Source: Litoditis marina
Lineage: Eukaryota; Nematoda; Chromadorea; Rhabditida; Rhabditidae
Assembly: GCA_964036275.1 (NCBI GenBank)
Contig: OZ038436.1
Span: 11,249,904 to 11,313,903 of the forward strand
Direction: 5' to 3'
DNA length: 64,000 nucleotides
Below are positions 1-12,477 of this stretch, piece after piece. Positions within the stretch are counted from its first letter, which is position 1. Each line of letters starts with the position of its first letter. A program made the translations under genes and the position numbers. Below the pieces are notes generated by a model. That model did not search any database and was not told the DNA's origin. It saw nothing but the letters and a program-made list of their open reading frames with translations.

Positions 1-611
1 ATTCTAATAGTAAATGTGCTGATTTTGTATTTAAAAACAGTGTTAGGGAATGAGAGAAGTTTGGTTGTTGGCAGCAATTTCTCAAATTTTGTGTTTAGGC
101 GGCCTTTTTTGAATGAATTCAGTTTTTGGGTTGTGGACGAAAAGACCGGGGTATTTTTCTATATTTACTGACATGCAGCTGGAGGAAAGCTGGAAAACAA
201 TAATCTTTGATGTATTGTGAGGGCTTGTTGTTTATTTACATAACAGTCGTGTATCGAATTTCGTCTCTTTCATCAAAATGGGGTAAACATGGTAAAATTA
301 GCTAAAAGCCAGAAAGTTGTAGGAAAAAAACCGTTTTAAGCCTAATTTACGAGAAAGTACTTGATTTTCATGAAAAAAGTTACATGTTCCAGTCGGAAAA
401 CGGGATTCGATCATTCGATGTAATGGAGGCGGAGGTTACGGCTGAGTAAAATTGGTGTTGACGATATTTATGAGAATCGGCCCTTTCCGGGCTCGATTCA
501 GTTCTAGTAGCGTAGTTGAACGGTTTATGTAAAATGCGAGTGCAGACTGTGCTAAGTAGTGGATAGTTCCGTGTTTCATTTGACGTATTTTGTTTTCAGT
601 CTAGTTATACT
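1..611. other. Upstream non-coding sequence
   Basis: No exon, RNA gene or clear repeat is visible here. The sequence is AT-rich with no sustained coding pattern on either strand. Confidence 0.5.
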
Positions 612-828
612 GTGGCCGTATTCACTAAGCTCAAATAGCCGGGTAAGCTATTTGAGCAAATTTTCAATGCATATTTATAGGACGTTTGTCTATTCATTCG
701 GATAGTTTATTATGTTTTTATTCAAGTAAGAAAACTAATGAAAATTCGAATGAACCGTTGAGAAAACTTCAGTTGAAAATTGGCTCACATAGGTTACCCG
801 CCTATTTGAGCTTAGTGAATACGGCCAC
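612..828. repeat. MITE-like element, GTGGCCGTATTCAC termini
   Basis: About 217 bp with inverted ends. The left end reads GTGGCCGTATTCACTAAGC and the right end is its reverse complement; similarity runs about 35 bp and includes the word CTCAAATAG. There is no coding capacity beyond chance frames. No clear target duplication was found. This looks like a non-autonomous DNA transposon. Confidence 0.75.
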
Positions 829-1533
829 TGGTTTTAATGGTTACGAATCACAATGGTTTTTATTTTCATTCGTCCGTTCATTTGAGTAAACTTATCATTA
901 ATCAGTAACACCTAAGACTATCCTTAAAAAATGAGCCGTGAGCCTGTTTCGCAAAACTTGCCTTTTCAACCACGTTTACTGGAGTGTATTAGTAATGTTT
1001 TGTGAACGGTGAACGAGGCTTTTGCTTGGCACGAACCAATGAACAGCTGTTGACAAGCAGTGATCGAGTACTCTTGCTACTCCTCTTTCAACTCTGTTTC
1101 CAACTCTTAACTCAGTCGTGTGTTCATATGTTCATTTTATCGTTTCGATCCACGTCGTATTTTAACAACTTATTTACGTATGTTTTCATTCCTGACTTAA
1201 GACTCATGAATAATGAGATGTTTTGGTTTTGAGAATCACTCAGAGCGGGGCAGAATGGGCTAGAATGAGGGAGAGAATCAAGGTAATTAGGTGAGAGAGA
1301 GACATTGAAATACACGACTACTCATAAAGAAGGACTAGTAAAGAGATGCAGATAGGAGAGATAGAGTAGAGAAAGAAAGACCAAAGATAACTATTAGTTG
1401 CAGTCATTTGAATCTCGGAGGTTCTAGTCTGTAATGTTTCTATGAAATGTCGTTTCACGGTTTTTCCCGGCCCATTTGTTGTTTCACGTCAGCAGCCATT
1501 TCCCTTCTTTCGAGGTCGCACGTGGGCAGTCAG

Positions 1534-1554
1534 AGGGGGCGGGGTTTCGATTGG
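1534..1554 (+). promoter_or_regulatory. GC-box next to inverted CCAAT box
   Basis: A GGGGGCGGGG run is followed within ten bases by ATTGG, the reverse of a CCAAT box, inside an unusually GC-rich patch for this region. It lies about 1.2 kb upstream of the glucose-transporter start codon and on its strand. A promoter element is an inference; the spacing would imply a long trans-spliced outron or an upstream non-coding exon. Confidence 0.3.
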
Positions 1555-1919
1555 CTCTCAAACCCCGAGCATTACTTTCGCTCCCTGTTCTCTGCCCATT
1601 CCAGAATCTAGGTCACATTCCAGCTTTTCATCCCTTTGTATTTTCTTTCATTCTTCCATTCATTTTCAAAATTTGGCATTGCACACGTGCAAGTATATTG
1701 TTCTCTGCACATTGAGGTAGTTGTTGATTGGTTTTCGGGATGTTGAGATATGGAGATCGGTTTTTGTACTAAATTGATTGTGTTTTTGTAAGATGTAACA
1801 GAAATAGGAAAGTTCCCGAACTTTTTTGTGGCTTTGAGCCAAATCAGTTTAGGTTCTGATGATTTTTTGTTTCTCTGCCGTTTGCGAGTTGCGCCTTGCA
1901 ACGGGCAGATTGCGGAATA

Positions 1920-2035
1920 GAAAAAAGGGAGAGAGAGGGAGAGAGAGAGAGAGAGAGGGAGAGAGAGAGAAAGAGGGATTTATGGTGAGAGAAATAATGA
2001 GAGAGAAATAAACAGAGAGAAAGAGAGAGAATGTA
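1920..2035. repeat. GA-rich simple repeat
   Basis: Purine tract dominated by GAGAGA with occasional GG and AAA interruptions. It sits in the upstream region of the transporter gene. Long frames across it are low-complexity artefacts. Confidence 0.85.
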
Positions 2036-2243
2036 ATCAATCAGTTTCTGCTCCACGGAATTAGATTTATCGAATGTCTTTGGCTGATTTGATTAGCAAC
2101 TCTACTGTCTGAAACTAGTTACTAGTATCAATATCAACTTTTTTTATATGGCCAACCCCAACCATTAGAAAATGTTTCATTGTTCGATTTCATACGTTTT
2201 GTGTTTCTCACCGTTCTCCACTCATTATTCGTAGTATTTTGTA

Positions 2244-2485
2244 GGCCAATTCTATATGTAACCAGGTTTTTTGGTAACTTTTTTCTCAGGTTACTTCACA
2301 GGTAAAGGTAACCCGTAGGTGACCTAAAAGTAAAATCCGGTTACCGTACAAACTGACGGTAAAAACATATTTTCATATTAGAAAAACAGGTAACCGGTTT
2401 TTCATTTTCGGTTACCAACTGGTTACCTGCTGAGGTAACCTGAAAAAACGGTTACCAAAAAACCCCGGTACATATAGAATTCACC
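2244..2485. repeat. Palindromic element built from GGTTACC words
   Basis: Inverted ends read GGCCAATTCTATATG (left) and, on the opposite strand at the right, GGTGAATTCTATATG. The interior repeats GGTTACC/GGTAACC on both sides of a short centre. The GGCCAATTC-type terminus is shared with the GGTTAACC element at 52911-53134. No convincing target duplication was seen. Confidence 0.7.
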
Positions 2486-2715
2486 TATCTGGTCCTTGTA
2501 ACCTTGTCTGCTGTTATCTCACCAAACTACAAAATTCCGTCTCCTTTTGTCGTTTTACTCTCACAACCTCACAAGAAAACAATAGCAAGCTACATCATAG
2601 ACACTAAGAAGTTTACTCTCCTTTCTTCACTCTTTCTTCTTTTACTCGACGTTCTCTGCAAATCATGTGTAACCAAGCCATTCTTAGTTTGTGTTTCGAC
2701 TAACTTTTCGTAAAA

Positions 2716-2722
2716 TACAGAT
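2716..2722 (+). promoter_or_regulatory. Possible SL trans-splice acceptor of the transporter gene
   Basis: A TACAG acceptor lies two bases before the chosen ATG at 2723. An acceptor this close to a start codon is typical of nematode genes that receive a spliced leader. It could instead be the 3' end of an intron after an untranslated first exon. Confidence 0.45.
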
Positions 2723-5700
2723 ATGACGAAAACGGAATACGATGTTAGTATACCGTTGCGTACTGAAGCAACACAGCAGGTGAATATGCTATATGCTTAT
2801 TTTGGAAAAAGAAGTGAAGAAATTTTTTACGAATAAAAGTTTTCAAAGGCGTCAAAAACTCTTGACTTTTGAGAATCATGTATATGAACTAATATAGAAT
2901 GAAAGTAACAAATTGATGGAATTTGAAAGTTCGAGTCGAGGTACACAACCTTCCAAACAATCATCGATCGTGAAATATTCACGTGTGAGCCTAGTGGCAA
3001 TCTGACAACACGTAACCTCACGTTTTGTATTCTGACAGTTCTTCAAAAACTAAAGTTCTCCAAAAGTTCACATAATCATCCTGCATTTATGACTAAATAA
3101 ATGGTTTGAAACAGTTTGTATTTGCAGGGTCGTCTGACGGGAGCCCTCGCCTTTGCTGTGTTCGCAGTCACCCTCTCCTCATTTCAATTCGGATACCATA
3201 TTGGATGTGTGAACGCGCCCGGAGGGGTGAGTGAAACATTTGAACGCTCTTGGTTTCTAAGAAGAGGTTATAAAAAGAGCCTTAAGTGGAAAGTGAGACG
3301 CGTAGCGCGTAGGGCATTATTTACATTTCACATGTAAAAATGGAATGTGATCAGTTTTACCATTTTTTCAATCGAAAACTGTTAAGTTTGCAGCTTTTTG
3401 GTGCCCTGTTCTCTGCCAATTTGAGTTCGCGCGTTTGAGTGTTTCGCTGACATGTTAAGACTATCTTCCAAAGTCCGTGACTAGTTCGTTGTTGCTATCT
3501 CGAACAAGATTCAAAATGTGTCCGGAATAGATAACTAGGATGTTTCCACGAACTTTAGGGTACGGGTTCAAAATTTCTCTGCCTTACGCGCCCATAACAA
3601 ACACCTATTTTTCGAGATTCTTAAATTAAAATTCGTTCGGATTACAATTTTTTGATCCGTTTGCTACCATTCGTATGCGCGTTTGAATGTTTCGCTGATA
3701 TGTTAAGAAAATCGCTCATTACTCGTAGCTGGTGCGTACTCGTTACATTTATATTTAGGGTTCAAGATTCAAAATGTGTCGAAACTAGATAATCATCGTG
3801 TTCAAATTTTGTGGCGCCAATATATTAATCGGTGTCGGTTGGTATCGTTAATCGCCTCGCCTGTTGAACAAACAGATTAGGGGGGTACAGCAAGTAGAAA
3901 GAACAAGAGAGAGAAATGTACCTGAACTTATGGGATACTTTAGTGAAAAACAGTACTTGATGACATACAGCAGTGTTTTTTCGATTTAGATGTCTGAAGT
4001 TTCATAGTTTGTGATTCCGTTTCACAGAGAAAGAGACTGTTTTCTGAATTTTTCTGACTTTTCGGTTAACCTTACTCTAGTATGTTCGAGGATCACGAAT
4101 CGGGTTCTGTAGCGTTTAATTAGTTGCGAGAGTTTATTCGTTCGGGCGCTCGTCCTACAAGAATTTTTATTAAAGTTATCAATTGAAGATAATGCTCTAG
4201 AAATCAAGTGAAACCGAGAAAAATTGAGTCACAATTTTTGAGTCAGATTTGGATCACAACGTCCGGAAAATACACGCCTATATGGATGTTGTGAAACATT
4301 GAGCTAGTTTTGGAATTTCAGTTGATCACAGAATGGATCATGGAATCGCACACGGACATGTTCAACCAGACCATCACCAAGCAGGAGGCCGATCTTGCTT
4401 GGTCAGTTTTTCGGATCAGTTTCATTTCCTGAATATTTTTAATTCTCATCTCAATAGAACAATACAAGCTTCATCTAGTTTCTGAACGAAAATTCTTGTT
4501 TCCTAAATTGTACTGCGCACTCAAACTGTCAATTTTGTTGTTAGTTGTTAGAAAATCTTACAAAAGTGAACCCTTTTTCATGTTCAAAAACTTAAGACAA
4601 AAATCAGAAAGTTCACCGATATTAGCGGAAATTAGTCGAATTTGCTCGACTTTTCGGACAACTACTTTGACGTAAAAGCCTGGAAGCCAGTTGTAGTTTG
4701 ATCTGGAAACACAGCACATTTTTCAAAATTGGCCAGGAATGGGAAGAATTTTGTGTGAACAACTCAAACTCAGCTGTCGGATATAATCTATCTCATCTCT
4801 CGTGTTTTTATCGCCCGCTAAGTACTTTTATATTTGATTAGCTGTCCGCTTTGCGCGCGCTCTCACCATAAAAAATGGACGTTGACTGTGGAGTTATTGA
4901 TAATATATGATACGTTCCGCTAGGATTATCTCGGGTCGGTTACAATAACCCCCGAATGATTGTGGGACAGGGAGGGAGGTTGCAAGGGAGAATAGGAAAT
5001 TCTCAGTTTATTTTGTATTTTTGGAAATATGGAGCTATAAGGGAAATTTCAATAACTAAAAATAGAGTTGTAATGTATTGAAAATTTGCTTGAACACTTT
5101 GCGCTCTACATAATTAGCATGGCTGTTATAACAGCGGTATCTGTTTTTGAGGCAGCGTCTGCAGTGGGAATTTTCATTCCTTGACATATTACTATTTCCT
5201 ATTTGTAGGGGGACTGAAACATTGGGTCACATTAAGCCTTTCGGAACACTCTGTTAAATGAAGAAAAAACCTTGTTGGTGTTTATACTCTTATACATATA
5301 TGTATAAATGTAGATAGATTTTTTTGAAATGTTAACTTCAGGTCAGTGGCTGTGTCCGTGTTTGCTGTGGGTGGAATGGCCGGAGGACTGTTGTCCGGAT
5401 GGTTGGCGGATAAGGTGAGATTTGTCTGCTGCGATTATACAACGCTTTCCCATGAAATATAGAATTACGAGGACATTTTCGGAATTGAAAAATAATTTTT
5501 GCATCAAAAGTGGCCGAATGTTTCCATTCTCATAGAATAGCGCTTATTTTCTCTCGTATTTTCGAGTGTCCACCCTATGTCGGAATTTGTATTTTGTATC
5601 CACTTCATGTTGCCCATGGTTGTAGTCTGATCCATCCAATCTGTTTGTAGTTTATAGTTTGTACCCTCTTTCCAGGTCGGTCGAAAGGGTGGTCTTCTGT

Positions 5701-8700
5701 ACAACAATCTGTTCGCTTTCGTGGCAGCCGCCCTGATGGGTCTGTCCAAGTCGGTTGGATATTACCCGATGATGATTCTGGGCAGACTGGTTATTGGACT
5801 CAATTGCGGTGAGTAATATCAAGTGGTTAAGTATTATTTATGTAAACTGTATTACCGTCTAGATAGGTTATACACCGGTTATCTGACCTGGGGATCCTTA
5901 ACTTTTCTTCTAACTAGGCTAGGGGAGACCCATAACTTTTTCAATAACTCTGAATTTGTTCATTTGTTGGGTAATTACCTAGGGGGACCTGTAAGTTTCC
6001 TCTTTTTCTGTGGAGGGGATGTTCGAATCCTCAAACCGACACCATACCACCTATGATGGTGAAATTGTCCGACTAGTCAGAATAGTTTGAAAAAGTGTAA
6101 CATTAAAAAATCAAAAGTGTGAAGGTGCAACACAAATTTTTGTTGAAACAATAAAAAATTATGCTTACGGTGATATCGAAAGTTTGCCTATCTTTGATGG
6201 ATGATCAGAGATTCTGAAGTAGTTGAATCAGAAAACTAGAAAACAAGTTATTTTTGTAAAATAGTCACATCTTGTGGTTGGGTCTTATTGACTATATCGA
6301 TTAGAGTTCTTTTTCTTTGTTAAAGTAGGACAATTATGTGGAACAATTTCGTGTCAACGGGAACCGTTGCGATTGGACCACATAATCGTCCTTCTTTAAG
6401 GCACAACTACATACATATCAGTAATGCCCGACTGATCTTAGCAAAAAAAACCTGAGTTTGTAAACAAATTAATTGTTCATTTTTTATTCTCTATTTCAGG
6501 TCTGTCATCTGGACTCGTGCCAATGTATTTGACGGAAGTTTCGCCAATCAATCTGAGAGGAATGTTGGGTTCTCTTCACCAACTTCTCGTCACCATCGCC
6601 ATTCTCGTCTCGCAGGTAAATTCAAGACCAGTCAAGTGTTTCAGTGTACAATCACAGTTTTGAATGCTGTACCGGAAGAAATGCAGTTCTGGCCGAAATA
6701 CATCCAAGGAATACTAGCATTCACTCAGTTCCTGTTATTTTTTGGGAGGAATCCTGCTGATTTTGGATTAAACTACATTGATTTGAATCATTTCTTAGTG
6801 TTTACATCAGAAATTGCTCAAACTAGAGAAGTTGGGAAAAAGAAAACGAGCTGTAAAAACCGTTAGGAAAAGCGTTTTGTGCTGAATGTGAGTGAAGCTT
6901 AAGACTTCGCTTACCGGACCGTTTGTTTTGTAGTTTGATCCCGTCATTTTGAAAACTAGAATGTCTGATCAAACTACAAGTGAAATCAAATTACATCTAT
7001 CACAGATGTTTTCTTCTAGGTGTTCGGTCTCCCCTCCCTCCTGGGCTCGGACGAGTATTGGCCCATGATCTTCGCCTTCACAATTGTGCCTGCAGTCCTC
7101 CAATTGTGTACTTTGATCTTTTGTGCCGAGTCACCAAAGTACACGTTGGCCGTACGTGGGGATCAGCCCCGCGCCGAGTCGGATCTCAAGAAGCTGAGAG
7201 GGACTGATGACGTGAGCAACCTATACATACATATTGAATCGATAGTCCTCAGAAACATAGCGGTGTTATCTATTATATCTATTCGTATATATATCTATTC
7301 GAGTTTTCACGAAACTAGCAGGAGCTTCCTTCCACCGGTTTACATGGCTTTTTCAATCAAACGATTCACTTCCATTTTTTTGGATGACCGACGCCTAGTC
7401 TTGTAACCTTTTGTTGTGTGTTGATTATTTTCCCTTCCTCTCTAGGTGGTCTTGGAGCTGGATTTTTGCATTCTAGCGTAATTAATACCTATTGATTATT
7501 TGTGCAGGTAGCAGGTTGTCTCCCGATTTTGCTTGATTCGATTAGCGTTGTAACGTAGTTGATGCGTATTGATTATTTCCATTTCCGTGCAGGTAGTCAC
7601 CGAACTGGATTCGATGCGCGAGGAGGTGGCGGCGGCGCAGGCGGTGGAGAAGCCCTCGATGGGGTCCATGTTCAAGGGGGCCCTCAGATGGCCCATGACC
7701 ATCGCCATTATGATGATGCTCTCGCAGCAGTTGTCTGGTTCGTACTTATCTTTATTCCAGAGTCTGGCAAATTCAATATTTTTTTCACAAAACATGAGGT
7801 TTCGTCCGGTTGATATTGTTTTTTTGTACTTTTGTATTTTTTGACGGAATAATATCAGATTGAACGTGTTCCAAATTTCAATCGAAAAGTGGCTGTGCCC
7901 TGTGCATTCGAGAAATAGTTATATCGTCAAACTGCTGAGAATAGAGGTTTATTGTTCTGATTATTTTTTCGGGTTGATGATGCATGCCTTCCGTGGATAC
8001 AAATTTTGCTTCAGTTCAGTGTTTCATGCCTTTTGTTTGAAAACGACGATTTTAGGTATCAACGTGGCCATGTTCTATTCGACGGTAATCTTCAAGGGCG
8101 CCGGACTGACGACAGAACAGGCCGTATTCGCCACCATCGGAATGGGAGCTGTCAACGTACTCATGACAGTCGTGTCAGTTTGGCTGGTACGTGGTGACAT
8201 TATGACAATTCGAGTGACAACTAGGGATGTAGAGGCAAAACGTGCCACTCTTATCCATTCTGTTCTTTCTTATTTTAGTTTTATTGTCAGATCTGAGCTG
8301 TCCCTTGAGTAGTTGTGAGATTCGCGGAAAACTTGCATCAAATACCGTGGGGTTCATCCGAACAAAACGTGTGCGGAGATTTAGGCTGTGTCTCATCCAA
8401 TAGTTTCAAATATATTCTGCCAATAGTGACTATGGTCCACTGACGTTACACAATTTTTTTCTTTTATAAAGTATCAACGTTTTTCACGGTCTTGTAATTC
8501 TTCACGTATTTTCGGATCAAGTAAGTTGATCATAATATGAGTAAAGTTCAAATTGTGAAATTGCCTGCTAATCATATGAATTCCAGGTAGATCATCCCAA
8601 GTTCGGCCGTCGCTCCCTGCATTTGATGGGCCTCACTGGAATGTGGCTTTCGACCATTCTGATCGTCGCCGCCCTAACGCTGTCCAATGTTTCACCGGAA

Positions 8701-10405
8701 ACCGGGGTCGCCGAGAGACCGTGGGCCAGTAATGCCGCCATCGGCTTCGTACTGCTGTTTGTCGTTTCGTTCGCTACTGGACCTGGTACGTTTTTTTTGA
8801 TTTAGAGGAAACTATGTTACAAGTTTTGATTTATTTAGTTTTCACTTTCACTATTAATACATTCAGAATCTCATTTATTTTTGTTACACCAGTTAGCCAC
8901 TTTCATATCGAATATTGATGAGAAACATTTAGTTTCTGGAGTTTTTCGAGCTTTTCTTAGTATGTTTCTGATCTGGAATGTTGAAACGTCTTGATTCGAG
9001 CGTAACGTCTTGTTTTTCCTTTTTTATAGTTTTGGGGAAAACGATCTATCTTTCTCATATGAGATGAGTAGCTTTGCTAACACTTTGAAGTTTTATAATG
9101 ACCGACTATATCTTTATATTTCTTCAGCTTCACACATATAGCACGTGTGAAACTCCTCAAGTGTTTCACCCGTACTATAAATATGAACTCTATGATTGCA
9201 GGTGCTATTCCGTGGTTCTTCGTATCTGAAATCTTCTCCTCGAATGCTCGCGGAAACGCGAATTCGATCGCCGTAATGGTCAACTGGATGGCCAATCTCA
9301 TTGTCGGACTCACCTTCCTACCTATTAATGTGCGTTTCTCATGGTTTTCTTTTTATTGGAAGAGAATTTATTTTGTGTCGCCAGGACTCTTTTGGACGGT
9401 ATATTACGAATTATGTGCTAAGTGAAAGATGCCAGTTGGGCTATTATCAGTTGAACCTCTCACCAGTTAAATTGGTTAGAGAATGATAGTTCAAAATCAA
9501 ATAAAAAACCGAAAGGGAATTTCTGGCTGTTTGGACAGAGTTATTGGAGTACAAAAAAGGGTACATTTCATTTAATGAATTCGCTATGAATCTATGGAAT
9601 GTTACAACCGACTTTGCGTTTGTTAATAATCTCTTCCATTTTCAGAACCTGCTCAGCCAGTTTTCGTTCTTTGTGTTCACTTTCTTCCTCACGTTCTTCA
9701 TTTTCTTCACATGGAGGTATGTTTTTTGTGATACCGTCTAAAATGTGTTATTCTGACTAGTACGGAATACGGTGGACATTCAATAAGTTTCTCAAGTTCA
9801 CCTGACTGTTTCACTGGCAGATAGGGTTGAGCTGGCTATAAACATGATTGATATGATAATGCTTTCATAGATTTGAAAGACTCTCCGTAGAACTATCGTT
9901 GTTCTGGCTAATTCTAAGAACATGTCGATGTATACGCTTCCTCCTAGAGTTTTTTGTTAGTATGTTCATTCGAAAGCGACACATCATGTTCACGTGATGG
10001 TCATGTGAAACTTTTGGCAGTTCTTATCTCGCTTAGTCGGCTCGAACAGTGTTTCCACCTTTTGTCAGCAATTTGATAAAACATGAATATCTGTGTTGAA
10101 ATAAGAATCAGTGAACATTTACTAGGACCATTATAGTTCATCAGATTCAGGCATAAATAAACTACACGTCAAGTACGTTGTCACATAGTACCCAAAACAG
10201 ATCAATGCGATGGTTGATGTCTCTTAACGTGCGTTCTGGCTTCATGGATGCACAAAAGTTTGAAACATCCAAGTGACTGATGAATCGGTTCATCAGTCAC
10301 TTGAATGTTTCAAACTCATTTGTTCGATTTTTCAGATTTGTGCCGGAGACGAAGGGAAAAACTGTGGAGGAAATCACCGCAGGATTCGAAAACTCGCGCA
10401 GATAA
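2723..10405 (+). CDS. fgt-1: Facilitated glucose transporter (GLUT/SLC2, FGT-1-like)
   Basis: Predicted plasma-membrane hexose uniporter of the major facilitator superfamily, 497 aa, twelve membrane spans. Exons: 2723-2779, 3128-3226, 4322-4401, 5342-5414, 5676-5808, 6500-6615, 7020-7211, 7593-7737, 8056-8186, 8587-8785, 9202-9329, 9646-9716, 10336-10405; all phases agree. Family signatures in order: [13 protein letters not shown] in span 1; GRK in the loop after span 2; a [10 protein letters not shown] stretch followed by an E-SP-RG motif; ESPKY at 223-227 at the start of the central loop; QQLSGIN at 295-301; FGRR at 348-351; GPGAIPWF around 407-414; [10 protein letters not shown] from 475 at the C-terminus. 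Length is normal for class I GLUTs. The ATG is the first in frame and follows an AG acceptor. A polyadenylation signal AATAAA lies at 10754. The symbol rests on resemblance to C. elegans FGT-1, not on a search. The intron before exon 8 holds two decayed copies of that exon's start. Confidence 0.93.
3421..3830. repeat. Diverged tandem duplication in transporter intron 2
   Basis: Two related segments about 250 bp apart share GCGCGTTTGARTGTTTCGCTG, then ATGTTAAG, and later GATTCAAAATGTGTC followed by TAGATAA. This looks like an old local duplication or two adjacent copies of a dispersed repeat. Confidence 0.6.
6320..6399. repeat. Short MITE, family A (TTAA-AGAAGGACGATTATGTGG ends)
   Basis: Inverted ends GGACAATTATGTGG (left) and CCACATAATCGTCC (right) are bounded on both sides by TTAA. 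That suggests a TTAA-target (piggyBac-type) non-autonomous element. This copy is shorter than its relatives at 32355, 39608 and 40516 because the central palindrome is missing. Confidence 0.7.
6928..6979. repeat. Ultra-short palindromic element (TTGTAGTTTGATC)
   Basis: Perfect 13-bp inverted ends TTGTAGTTTGATC and GATCAAACTACAA around 26 bp. It is one of at least seven copies in the window, each only 45-70 bp long. Confidence 0.7.
7420..7592 (+). pseudogene. Two decayed copies of the start of transporter exon 8
   Basis: Upstream of the true exon 8 acceptor (exon starts 7593) lie two look-alikes, starting at 7446 and 7508. Each is preceded by a copy of the intron end (TTGATTATTT then an AG acceptor) and followed by a degraded version of the exon start: GTGGTCTTGGAGCTGGATT and GTAG...TTGATTCGATTAGCG, against the true GTAGTCACCGAACTGGATTC. 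Both hit stop codons within about 20 codons, so their use would truncate the transporter. They are read here as tandem duplications of the splice junction that have since decayed. Confidence 0.65.
10257..10316. repeat. Foldback hairpin in last transporter intron
   Basis: Arms AGTTTGAAACATCCAAGTG and its near-exact reverse complement, extended by ACTGATGA, surround a six-base loop. About 27 bp per arm with one mismatch. It lies about 20 bp upstream of the final acceptor, so it could hide that acceptor in RNA. Confidence 0.8.
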
Positions 10406-11976
10406 AAACCATGTACATTTGTATATTTATCATTTTAAGCTGTTTTTCATAGACTATTGATTTTGTTTCTGATTGTTCCACCGAAATTGGTAGTTGTGAA
10501 ATTTCGAACCCATTTCCATTCTTATCACCTATTTTTTACTGAAGATAGGTTTCTAGTTTTATCACGTTTCTATTGAGGAGCTTTAATAAGAATAGAAATA
10601 TTAAACTTTTATTGCATAACATAATCATGCTAGTTTTATTATAAGTTGTAAATTTTCAGTTTCAAGTCAGTTTGTTCAGTTCAAACGTAATTGAGCTTCG
10701 CGAATCTTTGCTACAAATGTTCTCCTTGTTTTAAATGTGATGCTTTCAGTCTTAATAAATTTTAATCGAATGGTTCTCGGAAATTTAAAAAGGGAAGAGT
10801 TCGGTTAGCTTGTTAGGGATTCATATTATAGTTTACTTCATCACTTACTAGCATAGTTGTCATTTAAAAACCATAGTGCTTTTAAAACTTTTTTAAATTT
10901 AAACTTTTTAAAATTGAAAATTTAAAACGAGCAACAAACTTCTCTACATTTTCAGGAAGACGAATTTAAATGTGTTGTCTAGTTATATAAATTTGTTTTG
11001 TGAAATTACAAGCACTTTATGTGAAGAATATATATTAAATAGTTTAATTCAAGTTCTGTGAGCTATACGACAGTTTCGCGCGCTGAAATGTTGCACTCCC
11101 TGTACTTAGCCTGACCTTTCCCTAGCGCGTTAGTTTTCTCTCTTTTTACAAATGAATATTGCACACGTATCCACATGCAGATTTAGAGCAAGCATTAATT
11201 TGTATGGTGACAGTTTGTAGACAGATTGTTGGACTCTATGAATTGAATATCAATTTAATGTCATGTAGTTATTTTCGGAAAACTTTCAAGATTGGAAAAT
11301 TCTACAGAACTATAGATTGAAGCAAGTATTCTCCAGAATCTTTTGGTATTCGTTATCGAACTATACAATGATTGAACATGTACCATAGTGGGTTGCGAAT
11401 GGGTCAAGCTGAGTATACGTTAGTTGTCGAATACTGGGAGAAGGATGTGGTATTTTTTTCTCATTCTAAGAGTAAACCCATCGTTTTTTTTAGCGAGGAC
11501 CTGTCTTTCCCGCAGCCCACTGTTTCACCCTCTATACTAATGCTCATCTGGTTTTCTTGAAATTATTGTTCTCCATGATCTCTAAAGCATTGAAAAGTGA
11601 AATTGATACCGATTTCGGATTAGCACGTGCGTGGTTCACAAAAAAGCAAGTTGAATAGTTTTTTTTCCCGGTACTCAAAATAAATTTCGACGTCCGCCTT
11701 TTTTTTGCATACGGAGTAAGTTGTTTTGCTGGTTGCAGTTTATGAAACGAAGTTGGTAATAATTGCTTCATAACATAAAATAGGTCTCATTGTGTGAACA
11801 TGAATAAAGGATATACGAACACAAATTACAGAAAAAGTAACATCTATCGCTCTAAACAACAATAAAGGCACGAGGTACCCGTGAACTTATAGAATACTGT
11901 TTGGGCGAAAACATTCGAACAAACAAAGGTTATCCAAATCCTGACTGTGATAAAAATTGTGGTGAAGTATATAAAT
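10406..11976. other. 3' flank of the transporter gene
   Basis: AT-rich, with AATAAA at 10754-10759 as the best polyadenylation signal. No further gene is recognised. Confidence 0.5.
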
Positions 11977-12477
11977 TAGGGTTGTTAAACTCGAACTCGA
12001 AACTCGACTCGACTCGAAATTTCTCAAAACTCGAAAAAACTCGAAAATTTTCGAGTTGACTCAAACTCGAAACTCGAAAACTCGAAATTTCTCAAAACTC
12101 GGAAACTCAAAAACTCGAAATTTTCCAAAACTCGAAAACTCGATTTTTCGCCGAACTCGAAAACGCGAAAACTCGAAATTTTGAACGCGAAAACTCGAAA
12201 ATCAAAATTTCGGACTCGAAAAATGTATATTTTGGTTCCAAAAACACTCAAAACTCGACTCGACTCGAGAAAACTCAAAAATTTTCGAGTCGAGTCGAAC
12301 TGGAAACTCGAAAACTCGAAATTTCCCAAAACTCGAAAACTCGAAAACTCGAAAACTCGAAATTTTGCAAAACTCGAAAACTCGATTTTTCGCCAAACTC
12401 GAAAACTCGAAAACTCGAAATTTCCCAAAACTCGAAAACTCGAAAACTCGAAATTTTGAACTCGATTAACAACCCTA
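11977..12477. mobile_element. hAT-like non-autonomous element with CTCGAAAA minisatellite body, copy 1
   Basis: 501 bp with inverted ends TAGGGTTGTTAA at both termini, flanked by a perfect 8-bp direct repeat ATATAAAT (11969-11976 and 12478-12485). Nearly the whole interior is iterations of CTCGAAA/CTCGAAAA broken by AATTT and TTTTC variants, which gives long low-complexity frames on both strands. The 8-bp target duplication and TAGGG terminus fit hAT-superfamily transposition. There is no transposase. Confidence 0.85.

Noticed and set aside
10257..10316. microRNA precursor in the last transporter intron
   Set aside because: The hairpin is nearly perfect with a six-base loop and no known seed that I recognise; a foldback repeat is the simpler reading.
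12024..12459. Long Ser/Phe- or Lys/Asn-rich frames over the CTCGAAAA arrays (also 21828-22444 and 59910-60409)
   Set aside because: They are translations of an 8-bp tandem repeat and are open on several frames and both strands; nothing suggests a protein.
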